NCBI GenBank assembly: GCA_900316805.1
Contig: ONEJ01000085.1
Span: forward strand, 1 to 64,000
DNA: 64,000 nt
Reading direction: 5' to 3'
From: an uncultured Lachnospiraceae bacterium
GTDB taxonomy: Bacteria > Bacillota > Clostridia > Lachnospirales > Lachnospiraceae
The number at the start of each line of letters is the position of its first letter. Position 1 is the first letter of the stretch. The translations under genes were made by a program, and so were the position numbers. Shown in pieces: positions 52,860 through 61,464 of the stretch. Under the pieces are notes generated by a model. That model was not told the DNA's origin and did no database searches. It saw only the letters and a program-made list of their open reading frames with translations.

Positions 52860-53918
52860 GTGGCTGGACGAATTTTATCTTTTGTAATTGCATTTTTAGT
52901 ATTTGGTATTTTGATTTTATTTCACGAACTGGGACATTTTCTTCTGGCAAAGGCCAATGGTGTGAAGGTGAATGAATTCTGCTTTGGACTGGGACCGACC
53001 CTGTTTGGCATTCAAAAAGGGGAGACCAAATATTCTGTTAAGCTTTTTCCCTTCGGTGGAGCCTGTATGATGGAAGGAGAGGATGAGGAATCCCCGGATG
53101 AACGTGCCTTTGGCAGTAAATCTGTGTGGGCCCGGATGAGTATTGTATTTGCGGGACCGTTTTTTAACTTTATCATGGCCTTTGTGTTTGCCTTTATTCT
53201 TATGAGCTGCATCGGCTACGATAAGCCGGTGCTGACGGGAGTGACCGATGGTTTTCCGGCTCAGGAGGCAGGCATCATGGAAGGGGATGAAATTGTAAAG
53301 ATCAATCATATGTCCATTCATTTTGCCAGGGAGATCCAGTATTATACCACCTTTCATTCCGGGGAGACTTTGGATATTACCTATCTTCGGGACGGGGATA
53401 AATATGAAGTTACACTGACCCCTGAGCTGGATGAGGAATCCGGCAGATATCTCTACGGTATCAGTTACAGCGTGAACGTCCGTGAGAAGGGCAGCATCCT
53501 CACAAATCTGAAGAACAGTTTTTATGAACTTCGCTACTGGATCTACACGACGATACAAAGTGTTCGTATGCTGGTTACCGGGCAGGTTTCCCCCAATGAA
53601 CTAATGGGTCCGGTAGGAATCGTGAAAAATGTGGGGGAAGTATTTCAGGAATCGGCCAAACTGGACGGCTATTACTGGGCTTTCCTGAACGTGTTAAATT
53701 GGGCCATTCTTTTGGCTGCAAACCTTGGCGTCATGAATTTGCTTCCGATTCCGGCTCTGGATGGCGGGCGTCTGGTTTTTCTTATTGTGGAGGCTGTCCG
53801 CGGAAAGCGCATTGACCCGAAGAAGGAAGGCATGGTGAACCTTGTGGGGCTTTTGATTCTTTTTGCTCTTATGATTGTCGTTATGTTCAACGATATCAGG
53901 AAGATTTTCATGGGGTAA
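52860..53918 (+). CDS. rseP: site-2 intramembrane protease RseP
   Basis: Zinc metalloprotease that cleaves membrane-bound anti-sigma factors, signal-peptide remnants and similar substrates. 352 residues. HELGH at 22-26 holds two zinc ligands, and the second zinc site is in NLLPIPALDGGRL near 280; one PDZ domain (about 115-195) follows the second helix. GTG start at 52860, just after the dxr stop; an overlapping ATG at 52858 is in another frame and closes at once. Followed by a palindromic repeat that may act as a terminator. Confidence 0.95.
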   Translation: MAGRILSFVIAFLVFGILILFHELGHFLLAKANGVKVNEFCFGLGPTLFGIQKGETKYSVKLFPFGGACMMEGEDEESPDERAFGSKSVWARMSIVFAGPFFNFIMAFVFAFILMSCIGYDKPVLTGVTDGFPAQEAGIMEGDEIVKINHMSIHFAREIQYYTTFHSGETLDITYLRDGDKYEVTLTPELDEESGRYLYGISYSVNVREKGSILTNLKNSFYELRYWIYTTIQSVRMLVTGQVSPNELMGPVGIVKNVGEVFQESAKLDGYYWAFLNVLNWAILLAANLGVMNLLPIPALDGGRLVFLIVEAVRGKRIDPKKEGMVNLVGLLILFALMIVVMFNDIRKIFMG

Positions 53919-53931
53919 TATTGATTCTTTT

Positions 53932-53959
53932 GTAATTGTTCATGGTTCTGAACAGTTAC
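53932..53959. repeat. palindromic repeat copy (GTAATTGTTCA/TGAACAGTTAC) after rseP
   Basis: An 11-base stem with one G-U pair (53932-53942 with 53949-53959) and a 6-base loop. A T-rich stretch (ATTCTTTTT) follows, so it may also terminate transcription. Closely similar to the elements at 60218-60250 and 61332-61361. Confidence 0.65.
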
Positions 53960-54034
53960 ATTCTTTTTACAGGTGGAAAAGCAAGAAAGTTCAGGAACTG
54001 TAGGAAAGGTCAAACATCAGATTGAGGAATGAGT

Positions 54035-55090
54035 ATGAATAGAAATCAGACAAAAGAAGTGAAAATTGGAGATCGTATTATCGGTGGAGGGCATCCCATC
54101 GCCATCCAGTCCATGACCAATACGAGGACGGAGGATGTGGCTGCCACAGTAGAGCAGATTCATAAGCTGACGAAGGCCGGGTGCGACATTATCCGCTGTG
54201 CAGTACCCACCATGGAAGCGGCAGAGGCACTGACAGAAATTAAAAAGCAGATTACGATTCCTTTGGTTGCGGATATTCATTTTGACTATAAGCTGGCCAT
54301 TGCCGCTATCCGGCACGGTGCGGACAAGATCAGGATCAACCCGGGTAATATCGGAAGTGCAGACAGGGTGAAAGCGGTGGTGGATGCTGCAAAGGAGCGG
54401 AATATTCCCATACGTGTGGGTGTCAACAGCGGTTCACTGGAGAAAGAACTGGTGGAAAAATACCACGGCGTTACGGCTGAGGGCATTGTGGAGAGTGCTC
54501 TGGACAAGGTAAAGCTCATTGAAGATATGGGCTATGATAATCTGGTGATCAGTATCAAATCCTCGGATGTGATGATGTGCGTGAAGGCCCATGAACTTAT
54601 TGCCGAAAAGACCGATCATCCGCTGCATGTGGGAATCACCGAGGCGGGAACCATTATCAGCGGAAATATCAAGTCCTCCATAGGTCTGGGGCTGATTCTA
54701 AATCAGGGAATCGGTGATACCATAAGGGTTTCCCTGACGGGAGATCCGGTGGAAGAAATTAAGTCGGCTAAGCTGATTCTCCGTACGCTGGGACTTCGAA
54801 AGGGCGGCATCGAGGTGGTGTCCTGTCCTACCTGTGGAAGAACCAAGATCAATTTGATTGAGCTGGCAAATCAGGTGGAAACCATGGTTTCGGAGTTTTC
54901 TCTGGATATTAAAGTGGCTGTGATGGGCTGCGTGGTCAATGGCCCGGGAGAGGCAAAGGAAGCAGATCTTGGAATCGCCGGAGGTATCGGTGAGGGTTTG
55001 ATCATTAAGCATGGGGAAGTGATCCGAAAGGTGCCTGAGGAGATGCTGCTTTCGGAGCTTCGACAGGAATTGGAGCATTGGGGGGAATAA
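54035..55090 (+). CDS. ispG: 4-hydroxy-3-methylbut-2-en-1-yl diphosphate synthase
   Basis: Penultimate enzyme of the MEP pathway; a [4Fe-4S] protein that makes HMBPP. 351 residues. TIM-barrel part with IAIQSMTNTRTEDVAAT, DKIRINPGNIG and VGVNSGSLEKEL; C-terminal iron-sulfur domain with CPTCGRTKINL and MGCVVNGPGEAKEAD, giving the three Cys and one Glu ligands. ATG 54035 is 7 bases after GAGG and is preferred to the ATG at 54029, which is only one base from that site. polC begins 3 bases after the stop. Confidence 0.96.
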   Translation: MNRNQTKEVKIGDRIIGGGHPIAIQSMTNTRTEDVAATVEQIHKLTKAGCDIIRCAVPTMEAAEALTEIKKQITIPLVADIHFDYKLAIAAIRHGADKIRINPGNIGSADRVKAVVDAAKERNIPIRVGVNSGSLEKELVEKYHGVTAEGIVESALDKVKLIEDMGYDNLVISIKSSDVMMCVKAHELIAEKTDHPLHVGITEAGTIISGNIKSSIGLGLILNQGIGDTIRVSLTGDPVEEIKSAKLILRTLGLRKGGIEVVSCPTCGRTKINLIELANQVETMVSEFSLDIKVAVMGCVVNGPGEAKEADLGIAGGIGEGLIIKHGEVIRKVPEEMLLSELRQELEHWGE

Positions 55091-55093
55091 ACT

Positions 55094-58000
55094 ATGGCAA
55101 AGGCTTTTATAGAGGCTTTTCCGACCCTGCAGCTTTCAGGAGAGCTGCAGGGTCTTTTAGAAACTGCAGAAGTGACAAAGATCAGTGCGAATCGTGAGTA
55201 TACACACATTCGCATTTATTTGCGTGCAAAGAGACTGATCTTCAAAAAAAAGATCTGGCAGCTGGAGAAGGAAATCGCTTCCCAGATCTTTCAGAACAAA
55301 GATATACGGGTGCGGGTAATCGAATCCTTCGAACTTTCGGAGCAGTACACGCCCCAGTCTCTGATGGAGGTTTACAGGGACAGTATCTTAGACGAACTGG
55401 AATCCTACAGTGTTCTGGAATATAATGCCCTTCGGACGGCGCAGACGGAGTTTGATTCGCCGAAGCACATGACGCTTTTGATGGAGGATACCATCATTTC
55501 CAGGGAACGGACCGAAGAAATTGTGGAGTTTCTGGAAAAGGTGGTCTGTGAGCGCTGCGGCATGGATTTTATCATTACGCCGGAACTTAAGGAGCGTAAA
55601 GAGAGCAAATACCGGAAAAACTCTGATATCCAAATCCAGCAGGAGGTAGCTGAGATTGCCAGGCGGGCAAAGGCAGCATTGCAGTCCAAGGGAGAAGAAG
55701 GCGGCATGGAGCCTGTTTCGGATTCAAAGACAGAGGAAGAAAAGGAGACCGCAAATACCGCAAAGAAAGTGGAAGAAAGTGCTCCGGCAGTTAAGACAGC
55801 AGCGGAAAGAAAAGCACCTTCCTTTGGAAAGAAGGGAGAGTTCCGACGAAAGTTTGAGCGGGACAATCCGAAGAAGTCCATGAATCCGGATGTGCTCTAC
55901 GGCAGGGATTTTGAAGAGGAGCCCATTACCATCGATAAGATTGACGGACCTATTGGCGAAGTGGTAATCCGCGGACAGATTCTGACGGTGGACACAAGAG
56001 AAATTCGCGGGGAGAAAACCATCATCATTTTTTCCATGACGGATTTCACAGATACCATTGTGCTTAAGGTATTCACAAGAAATGAGGATGTAAAGGAACT
56101 GCTTTCGGGGATTTCTGCAGGGAAATTCATTAAGGTCAAGGGTGTGGCTACCATAGATAAGTTTGACAGTGATCTGACCATAGGTTCCATTGTCGGTATC
56201 AAAAAAACTGCGGATTTCAGAACCATGCGTATGGACAACAGCGCCGTGAAGCGTGTGGAGCTCCACTGCCATACCAAGATGAGTGATATGGACGGCGTCT
56301 CAGATGTGAAGGATATTGTAAAGCGTGCCATGAAGTGGGGGCACAAAGCCATCGCCATCACAGATCACGGAGATGTGCAGGCCTTTCCGGATGCCAACCA
56401 CACGGTAGAGGGAAACGAGGATTTTAAGGTGATCTACGGGGTGGAAGCCTATCTGGTGGATGACCTTAAGGATATTGTGACGGACAGCAGGAATCAGTCC
56501 TTAGAGGCGGATTATGTGGTGTTCGATCTGGAAACTACAGGCTTTAGTCCGGAAAACAACCGGATCATTGAGATCGGAGCAGTCAAGGTACAGGGGGGAA
56601 AAATCACGGATAAGTTTTCCACCTTTGTCAACCCGCAGGTGCCGATTCCCTTCCGGATTGAGCAGCTGACCTCCATTAACGACTCCATGGTGATCGATGC
56701 ACCGCCGATTGAGCAGATTCTGCCCCAGTTCATGGAATTCTGTGAGGGCTGTGTGATGGTGGCTCACAATGCGGATTTTGACATGAGCTTTATCAAGAAA
56801 AACTGCATGAGGCAGGGGATGGAATGCCGTCCCACCATCGTGGATACTGTTGGACTTGCCCGGATCCTTCTGCCCAATCTGAATCGTTTTAAACTGGACA
56901 CGGTGGCCAAGGCGCTGGGAGTGTCTTTGGACAATCATCACAGGGCTGTGGATGATGCGGGATGTACGGCGGAAATTTTTGTGAAATTTATCGATATGCT
57001 AAAGTCCAGAGGAATTGAGACCCTGGATGAGGTCAACTGCCTGGGAAGCTCATCTGTGGAGAATGTGCAGAAGATGCCTACCTACCATGCCATTATTCTT
57101 GCCACCTGTGATCAGGGACGCACGAATCTTTACCGGCTGGTATCCCTGGCTCATATCAAATACTACAACAGGAGACCCAGAATTCCAAAGAGTGAATTCC
57201 TGAAATACCGGGACGGACTTCTGATCGGTTCCGCCTGCGAGGCCGGAGAACTTTACCGGGCTATTTTGAATGCAAGACCCCAGGAGGAAATTGCAAGACT
57301 GGTGGAATTTTATGATTATCTGGAAATTCAGCCGCTGGGGAACAATGCCTTTCTGGTCAGGGATGAGGATTCTGCGGTCGCCTCGGATGAGGACCTGATA
57401 GAGATCAACAAGAAGATCGTGAAGCTGGGAGAGGAATTTCACAAGCCGGTGGTGGCTACTTGCGATGTGCATTTCCTGGATCCGGAGGATGAAATTTACC
57501 GCCGTATCATCATGTGCGGACAGGGCTTTAAGGATGCGGACGATCAGGCACCTCTTTACCTTCGTACCACGGAGGAAATGCTGAAGGAATTCGAGTATCT
57601 GGGCAGCGAAAAGGCGGAGGAAGTGGTGATCACCAACCCCAACCGTATTGCGGATATGTGTGAGCGTATTTCTCCGGTCCGCCCGGACAAGTGTCCGCCG
57701 GTCATCGAGAATTCCGATCAGATGCTCCGGGATATCTGTTACAATAAGGCTCACAAAATGTATGGAGATCCTTTGCCAGACATCGTGCAGGAGCGGCTGG
57801 AACGTGAATTGAATTCTATTATCAGCAATGGTTATGCCGTGATGTATATCATCGCCCAGAAGCTGGTGTGGAAGTCCAACGAGGATGGCTATCTGGTGGG
57901 GTCCCGTGGTTCCGTAGGAAGCTCCTTTGTGGCTACCATGTCCGGAATCACGGAGGTAAATCCCCTCCACGCTCATTATCTGTGTAAGCACTGTAAGTAC

Positions 58001-59605
58001 AGTGATTTTGATTCTGAGCTGGTGCAGTCCTACGCGGGGCGGGGCGGCTGCGATATGCCGGACAAAATCTGTCCCCGCTGTGGGAAACCTCTCTCAAAGG
58101 AGGGCTTTGATATCCCCTTTGAAACCTTCCTGGGATTTAAGGGAAACAAGGAGCCGGATATCGATCTGAATTTCTCCGGAGAGTACCAGAGTAAGGCCCA
58201 CAAGTACACGGAGGTTATTTTCGGGGAGGGACAGACCTTCAAGGCCGGCACCATCGGTACTCTGGCAGATAAGACAGCTTTTGGATATGTGAAGAATTAT
58301 TATGAGGAGCGGGGCGTACATAAGCGAAACTGCGAGATTGACCGCATCGTGCAGGGCTGTGTAGGAGTCAGACGAACCACCGGACAGCATCCGGGTGGTA
58401 TCGTGGTGCTGCCTATGGGAGAACAGATTTATACCTTTACCCCCATCCAGCATCCGGCCAACGATATGACGGTGGACATTACAACCACACACTTTGATTA
58501 CCACAGTATTGACCATAACCTGTTAAAGCTTGACATTCTCGGGCACGACGATCCTACCATGATCCGTATGCTGCAGGATCTCACCGGTGTGGATCCCACG
58601 CAGATTCCTTTAGATGATCCGGCAGTTATGTCCCTGTTTCAGAATACCAGTGCGCTGGGGGTGACCCCGGAGGAACTGGAAGGCTGTCAGCTGGGGGCTC
58701 TGGGAATCCCGGAGTTCGGTACGGATTTTGCCATGGGCATGCTTATTGACACCCAGCCCAAGGAATTTTCGGATTTGATCCGTATTGCAGGACTTTCCCA
58801 TGGTACGGATGTATGGCTGGGCAACGCACAGACATTGATTCAGGAGAAAAAGGCAACCATTTCCACCGCCATCTGTACCCGTGATGATATTATGATCTAT
58901 CTGATCGGCATGGGGCTGGATTCGGAGGAATCCTTTAAGATCATGGAGGCCGTCCGTAAGGGAATGGTGGCCAAGGGCAAATGTGACAAGTGGCCGGAGT
59001 GGAAGCAGGATATGATTGACCACGGGGTTCCGGACTGGTATATCTGGTCCTGTGAGAAGATTAAGTACATGTTTCCGAAGGCTCATGCCGCCGCCTATGT
59101 AATGATGGCGTGGCGTATTGCCTACTGTAAGGTGTTTTACCCTCTTGCCTATTACGCGGCGTATTTTTCCATCCGTGCCACGGGCTTTTCCTACGAGCTT
59201 ATGTGTCAGGGGAAGGATAAGCTGGAGGCCTATATGAAGGATTACCAGCGGAGAAAGGATGAATTGTCAAAGAAGGAGCAGGATACCTACAAGGATATGC
59301 GTCTGGTACAGGAAATGTATGCCAGAGGCTTTGAGTTCCTGCCTATTGATATTTACAAGTCAAAGCCGCACCATTTCCAGATCATAGACACAAAACTGCT
59401 TCCGTCCCTCAATACCATTGAAGGCCTGGGAGACAATGCGGCGGTTGCCATTGCGGAGGCTGCAAAGGATGGGATGTTTTTGTCCAAGGATGATTTCCGG
59501 GAGCGCACCAAGGTCTCCAAAACGACCATCGAGCTGATGAGCGACCTGGGACTTTTTGGAGATTTGCCGGATTCCAACCAGCTGTCCCTGTTTGATTTTG
59601 CCTAG
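55094..59605 (+). CDS. polC: DNA polymerase III alpha subunit, Gram-positive type PolC
   Basis: Main replicative polymerase of Bacillota. 1503 residues, about 70 longer than B. subtilis PolC. Order: N-terminal domain with a charged linker (about 1-260); OB fold (about 275-360, VVIRGQILTVDTREIRG); PHP part 1 (ELHCHTKMSD near 389); inserted 3'-5' proofreading exonuclease (Asp478 and Glu480 in FDLETTGF, then AHNADFDMSF and HHRAVDDAGCTAEIF); PHP part 2; palm with catalytic PDIDLNFS at about 1021-1028; Cys-rich zinc segments nearby (CKHCKYS, CPRCGKP); and the C-terminal helix-hairpin region. Codons 11-21 contain a perfect terminator-like hairpin. Ends just before the giant foldback element. Confidence 0.97.
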   Translation: MAKAFIEAFPTLQLSGELQGLLETAEVTKISANREYTHIRIYLRAKRLIFKKKIWQLEKEIASQIFQNKDIRVRVIESFELSEQYTPQSLMEVYRDSILDELESYSVLEYNALRTAQTEFDSPKHMTLLMEDTIISRERTEEIVEFLEKVVCERCGMDFIITPELKERKESKYRKNSDIQIQQEVAEIARRAKAALQSKGEEGGMEPVSDSKTEEEKETANTAKKVEESAPAVKTAAERKAPSFGKKGEFRRKFERDNPKKSMNPDVLYGRDFEEEPITIDKIDGPIGEVVIRGQILTVDTREIRGEKTIIIFSMTDFTDTIVLKVFTRNEDVKELLSGISAGKFIKVKGVATIDKFDSDLTIGSIVGIKKTADFRTMRMDNSAVKRVELHCHTKMSDMDGVSDVKDIVKRAMKWGHKAIAITDHGDVQAFPDANHTVEGNEDFKVIYGVEAYLVDDLKDIVTDSRNQSLEADYVVFDLETTGFSPENNRIIEIGAVKVQGGKITDKFSTFVNPQVPIPFRIEQLTSINDSMVIDAPPIEQILPQFMEFCEGCVMVAHNADFDMSFIKKNCMRQGMECRPTIVDTVGLARILLPNLNRFKLDTVAKALGVSLDNHHRAVDDAGCTAEIFVKFIDMLKSRGIETLDEVNCLGSSSVENVQKMPTYHAIILATCDQGRTNLYRLVSLAHIKYYNRRPRIPKSEFLKYRDGLLIGSACEAGELYRAILNARPQEEIARLVEFYDYLEIQPLGNNAFLVRDEDSAVASDEDLIEINKKIVKLGEEFHKPVVATCDVHFLDPEDEIYRRIIMCGQGFKDADDQAPLYLRTTEEMLKEFEYLGSEKAEEVVITNPNRIADMCERISPVRPDKCPPVIENSDQMLRDICYNKAHKMYGDPLPDIVQERLERELNSIISNGYAVMYIIAQKLVWKSNEDGYLVGSRGSVGSSFVATMSGITEVNPLHAHYLCKHCKYSDFDSELVQSYAGRGGCDMPDKICPRCGKPLSKEGFDIPFETFLGFKGNKEPDIDLNFSGEYQSKAHKYTEVIFGEGQTFKAGTIGTLADKTAFGYVKNYYEERGVHKRNCEIDRIVQGCVGVRRTTGQHPGGIVVLPMGEQIYTFTPIQHPANDMTVDITTTHFDYHSIDHNLLKLDILGHDDPTMIRMLQDLTGVDPTQIPLDDPAVMSLFQNTSALGVTPEELEGCQLGALGIPEFGTDFAMGMLIDTQPKEFSDLIRIAGLSHGTDVWLGNAQTLIQEKKATISTAICTRDDIMIYLIGMGLDSEESFKIMEAVRKGMVAKGKCDKWPEWKQDMIDHGVPDWYIWSCEKIKYMFPKAHAAAYVMMAWRIAYCKVFYPLAYYAAYFSIRATGFSYELMCQGKDKLEAYMKDYQRRKDELSKKEQDTYKDMRLVQEMYARGFEFLPIDIYKSKPHHFQIIDTKLLPSLNTIEGLGDNAAVAIAEAAKDGMFLSKDDFRERTKVSKTTIELMSDLGLFGDLPDSNQLSLFDFA
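55123..55158 (+). promoter_or_regulatory. perfect terminator-like hairpin inside the start of polC
   Basis: GACCCTGCAGCT (55123-55134) pairs perfectly with AGCTGCAGGGTC (55143-55154), 8-base loop, followed by TTTT. It lies in codons 11-21 of polC in the sense strand. It may attenuate polC transcription or mark an RNA processing site. Confidence 0.55.
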
Positions 59606-59626
59606 ACTTTAAACTTGCTGTCAGGG

Positions 59627-60104
59627 TTTTCCCACGGCCCCGCCTGGCGTCTGGGTTCCCCGGGGATGCACCTGCAAAACTCGCGCCAAATTGCTGATTT
59701 GTCCGGTATCGGATTTCGGCTCTTTTGATGATTTATGTTCATTCGACAGCCGGACACTTCCGCGGCGGCGTCCGTCCGGGGCAGACATTCGATTTATGCC
59801 AAGCCGTGTGAGAGTTAATGCCTCTATTTACAAAAGCGGGCAAGGGAAATACACGTTCAAGCGAAGCGCGTTTGTATTTCCCTTGCCCAATAGGCTCTGT
59901 GGATAGAGACATTTACTCGTACTAGGCGAAGGCATCATGAGAGTGTCTGCCCCGGACGGACGCCGCCGCGGAAGTGTCCGGCTGGCGAATGTACACAAAC
60001 TTGGAGCCGAAATCCGATACCGGACAAATCTTCGCAATTTGGCGTGAAATGTTTTGCAGGTGCATCCCCGGGGAACCCAGACGCCAGGCGGGGCCGTGGG
60101 AAAA
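59627..60104. repeat. giant foldback inverted repeat (about 480 bp)
   Basis: The two halves are near-complete reverse complements over the full length. The outermost 54 bases are a perfect match (59627-59680 with 60051-60104), a 41-base block is perfect (59747-59787 with 59944-59984), and the tip is a 16-base perfect stem (59838-59853 with 59873-59888) closing a 19-base loop. Segments between differ by substitutions and small indels. It is GC-rich compared with its flanks. No coding capacity, no obvious target-site duplication. It could be a MITE-like element, a very long hairpin RNA, or a bidirectional transcription barrier. Confidence 0.9.
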
Positions 60105-60132
60105 TTAGAAGTTTTGTAACTATTTAAGAGTA

Positions 60133-60157
60133 GCACAAAACACTTGCTGTTTTGTGC
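60133..60157. terminator. perfect hairpin downstream of the foldback element
   Basis: GCACAAAACA (60133-60142) and TGTTTTGTGC (60148-60157), a 10-base perfect stem with a 5-base loop, between convergent genes. There is no long T-run, so a terminator role is uncertain. Confidence 0.4.
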
Positions 60158-60217
60158 GTATGAACATGATGTAATAGCAATAATGCCATCGCGAAGCGAT
60201 TTTAAATGCATTTTTGT

Positions 60218-60250
60218 TTCGTAACTGTGAGGGTACTGAACAGATACGAA
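60218..60250. repeat. palindromic repeat copy (TTCGTAACTGT/ACAGATACGAA)
   Basis: TTCGTAACTGT (60218-60228) pairs with ACAGATACGAA (60240-60250), 10 of 11 pairs. The core GTAACTGT...CTGAACAG.TAC resembles the element after rseP. It lies 4 bases beyond the stop of the minus-strand DUF5050 gene. Confidence 0.6.
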
Positions 60251-60253
60251 GTT

Positions 60254-61273
60254 TTATTGGATAACACCCGGGTGGAAGGGCGTAAGCTCCCCCGGGTTTT
60301 CGGTGGGGGTGCAGAAAACCTCCCTGGTCTTATAATCCGTAAAATAGATATAGTAAGAGGTTACATTGATGTTGGAGTAATTTCCCCGGGCCAGTATCTG
60401 AAAGCCGGTGCCGTTGTTTTTTATCATGCAAAGGGCAGGATCATTTTTGTCGTAGCGCTGGTAAAAGATTGTGCTGCCGTAAACATTGAAGAGGTCAATG
60501 CTGTCTCTGGAGAGAGTGATGGGATTGTCTGCCTGGATGTTGGTGTGCACCAGAGCATTGTCCTGGTCTACATCCAGATAATAGACATTGTTGTCGCTGG
60601 TGACAATGGGTTTATAGCAGTTGCAGTCATAGATTTTTGTCTTCTGGTCAGTGGTGGTGTCATATTGATAGAGAGCGCCGTCCTCCTCCGTGCCGTTGGA
60701 ATAGAAGTATTGTCCCAGGGCACTGCAGGTAAAGATATAAGGGTTGTATACCTGCTGTTTGTCGGTTCCGTCGATGCCCACCTTATAGAGGGTTGTAGCC
60801 TGCTGCTTGTCATAGTGCAGGTAATAGACATAGTTGCCGATGAGGGTGGCATAGATGCAGGGATCCGGATCCAATATGGCGATATCCCCGCCGTTTCTGG
60901 AAATACGGCAGAGACTGTTATTGGCGAAGGTGAAAAAGCCGAAGCTGGCGCTGTTTCTGTCATTGTTTCGCACATAGTAGACGTAGTGGGAATCTGCGTT
61001 GATGTACATGACAGTGTCATCGCAGAGCTTCTTTAAATTCTGTCCGTCCAGATCCATGGAATAGAGACGGTAGTTGTCATCGGGATTGGCAAAGAAGACG
61101 GTTCCGCTGTTCTCGCAGAAGAGTCCGGCATTGTAGAGATTGCCGGCGGTGTTGCCGTTTACGAAGCTGTTATTGTATCGAATTCTTGTTTGAAAATGAT
61201 AGAAGACGCTGCAACCGATGACTGCAATCAGCAGCAGAATGGCCAGCGCAAAGTATTTTTTTTTCATGCTCAT
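60254..61273 (-). CDS. DUF5050-type beta-propeller exported protein
   Basis: 339 residues. The N-terminus is a signal anchor or lipoprotein signal (MKKKYFALAILLLIAVIGC, with VIGC as a possible lipobox). The rest is made of repeated blades of about 40-45 residues with YYV/YYL/YFYSNG motifs and G-x-D-G turns (LYSMDLDGQNLKKLC, LYKVGIDGTDKQQVY, MIKNNGTGFQIL), as in DUF5050 beta-propeller proteins, common cell-surface proteins of unknown function in Lachnospiraceae. Two ATG codons (61273 and 61267) are possible; GGAGAAAC precedes the first. It has its own promoter next to a palindromic repeat. A long plus-strand frame opposite it is an artefact. Confidence 0.82.
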   Translation of the reverse strand: MSMKKKYFALAILLLIAVIGCSVFYHFQTRIRYNNSFVNGNTAGNLYNAGLFCENSGTVFFANPDDNYRLYSMDLDGQNLKKLCDDTVMYINADSHYVYYVRNNDRNSASFGFFTFANNSLCRISRNGGDIAILDPDPCIYATLIGNYVYYLHYDKQQATTLYKVGIDGTDKQQVYNPYIFTCSALGQYFYSNGTEEDGALYQYDTTTDQKTKIYDCNCYKPIVTSDNNVYYLDVDQDNALVHTNIQADNPITLSRDSIDLFNVYGSTIFYQRYDKNDPALCMIKNNGTGFQILARGNYSNINVTSYYIYFTDYKTREVFCTPTENPGELTPFHPGVIQ

Positions 61274-61300
61274 GTTTCTCCTTTGTGCATATCTTATTTT

Positions 61301-61329
61301 ATTATATAGTCTGGCGGGGGGTGTTGCAA
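61301..61329 (-). promoter_or_regulatory. promoter of the DUF5050 gene
   Basis: Minus strand: TTGCAA (61329-61324), 17 bases, TATAAT (61306-61301), 28 bases before the ATG. A perfect palindrome starts 3 bases upstream of the -35. Confidence 0.7.
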
Positions 61330-61331
61330 GG

Positions 61332-61361
61332 GTTACAGTTCACATACTTGTGAACTGTAAC
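61332..61361. repeat. perfect palindrome GTTACAGTTCACA/TGTGAACTGTAAC
   Basis: A 13-base perfect inverted repeat with a 4-base centre (61332-61344 and 61349-61361), between the divergent DUF5050 and HAD genes. Related by sequence to the palindromes at 53932 and 60218. It could be a family repeat or an operator covering the -35 region of the DUF5050 promoter. Confidence 0.75.
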
Positions 61362-61400
61362 GAACAACGTAACCTGTAAGGGGAAGTTCGGCTGATTCCC

Positions 61401-61430
61401 TTGATTAATTAAGCAGAAAAGTGATAATAT
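61401..61430 (+). promoter_or_regulatory. putative promoter of the HAD gene
   Basis: TTGATT (61401-61406) with GATAAT (61423-61428, 16-base spacer) or TAATAT (61425-61430, 18-base spacer, preceded by TGA). About 35 bases before the start. Confidence 0.5.
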
Positions 61431-61464
61431 AAAGGCACAAGGATATACGAAAGGAAAAGGGATT

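Larger units (their letters stand above)
59606..60253. other. gene-free stretch between polC and the DUF5050 gene
   Basis: 648 bases with no supported gene on either strand. It holds the giant foldback element (59627-60104), a short perfect hairpin (60133-60157), a small ATCGC-GAA-GCGAT hairpin (60188-60200) and a palindromic repeat copy (60218-60250). polC and the DUF5050 gene converge on it. Short open frames here follow the repeat arms and lack ribosome-binding sites. Confidence 0.8.

Noticed and set aside
57050..57991. 313-residue minus-strand frame inside polC
   Set aside because: Antisense to a conserved polC region, no start signals.
59627..60104. Insertion sequence or CRISPR at the foldback element
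   Set aside because: There is no transposase frame, no direct-repeat/spacer pattern and no target-site duplication visible; it is one large palindrome.
60206..61036. 276-residue plus-strand frame opposite the DUF5050 gene
   Set aside because: The minus-strand frame has a signal sequence, repeated blades, a ribosome-binding site and a promoter; the plus frame has Val/Ile-rich artefactual composition and starts inside a repeat.
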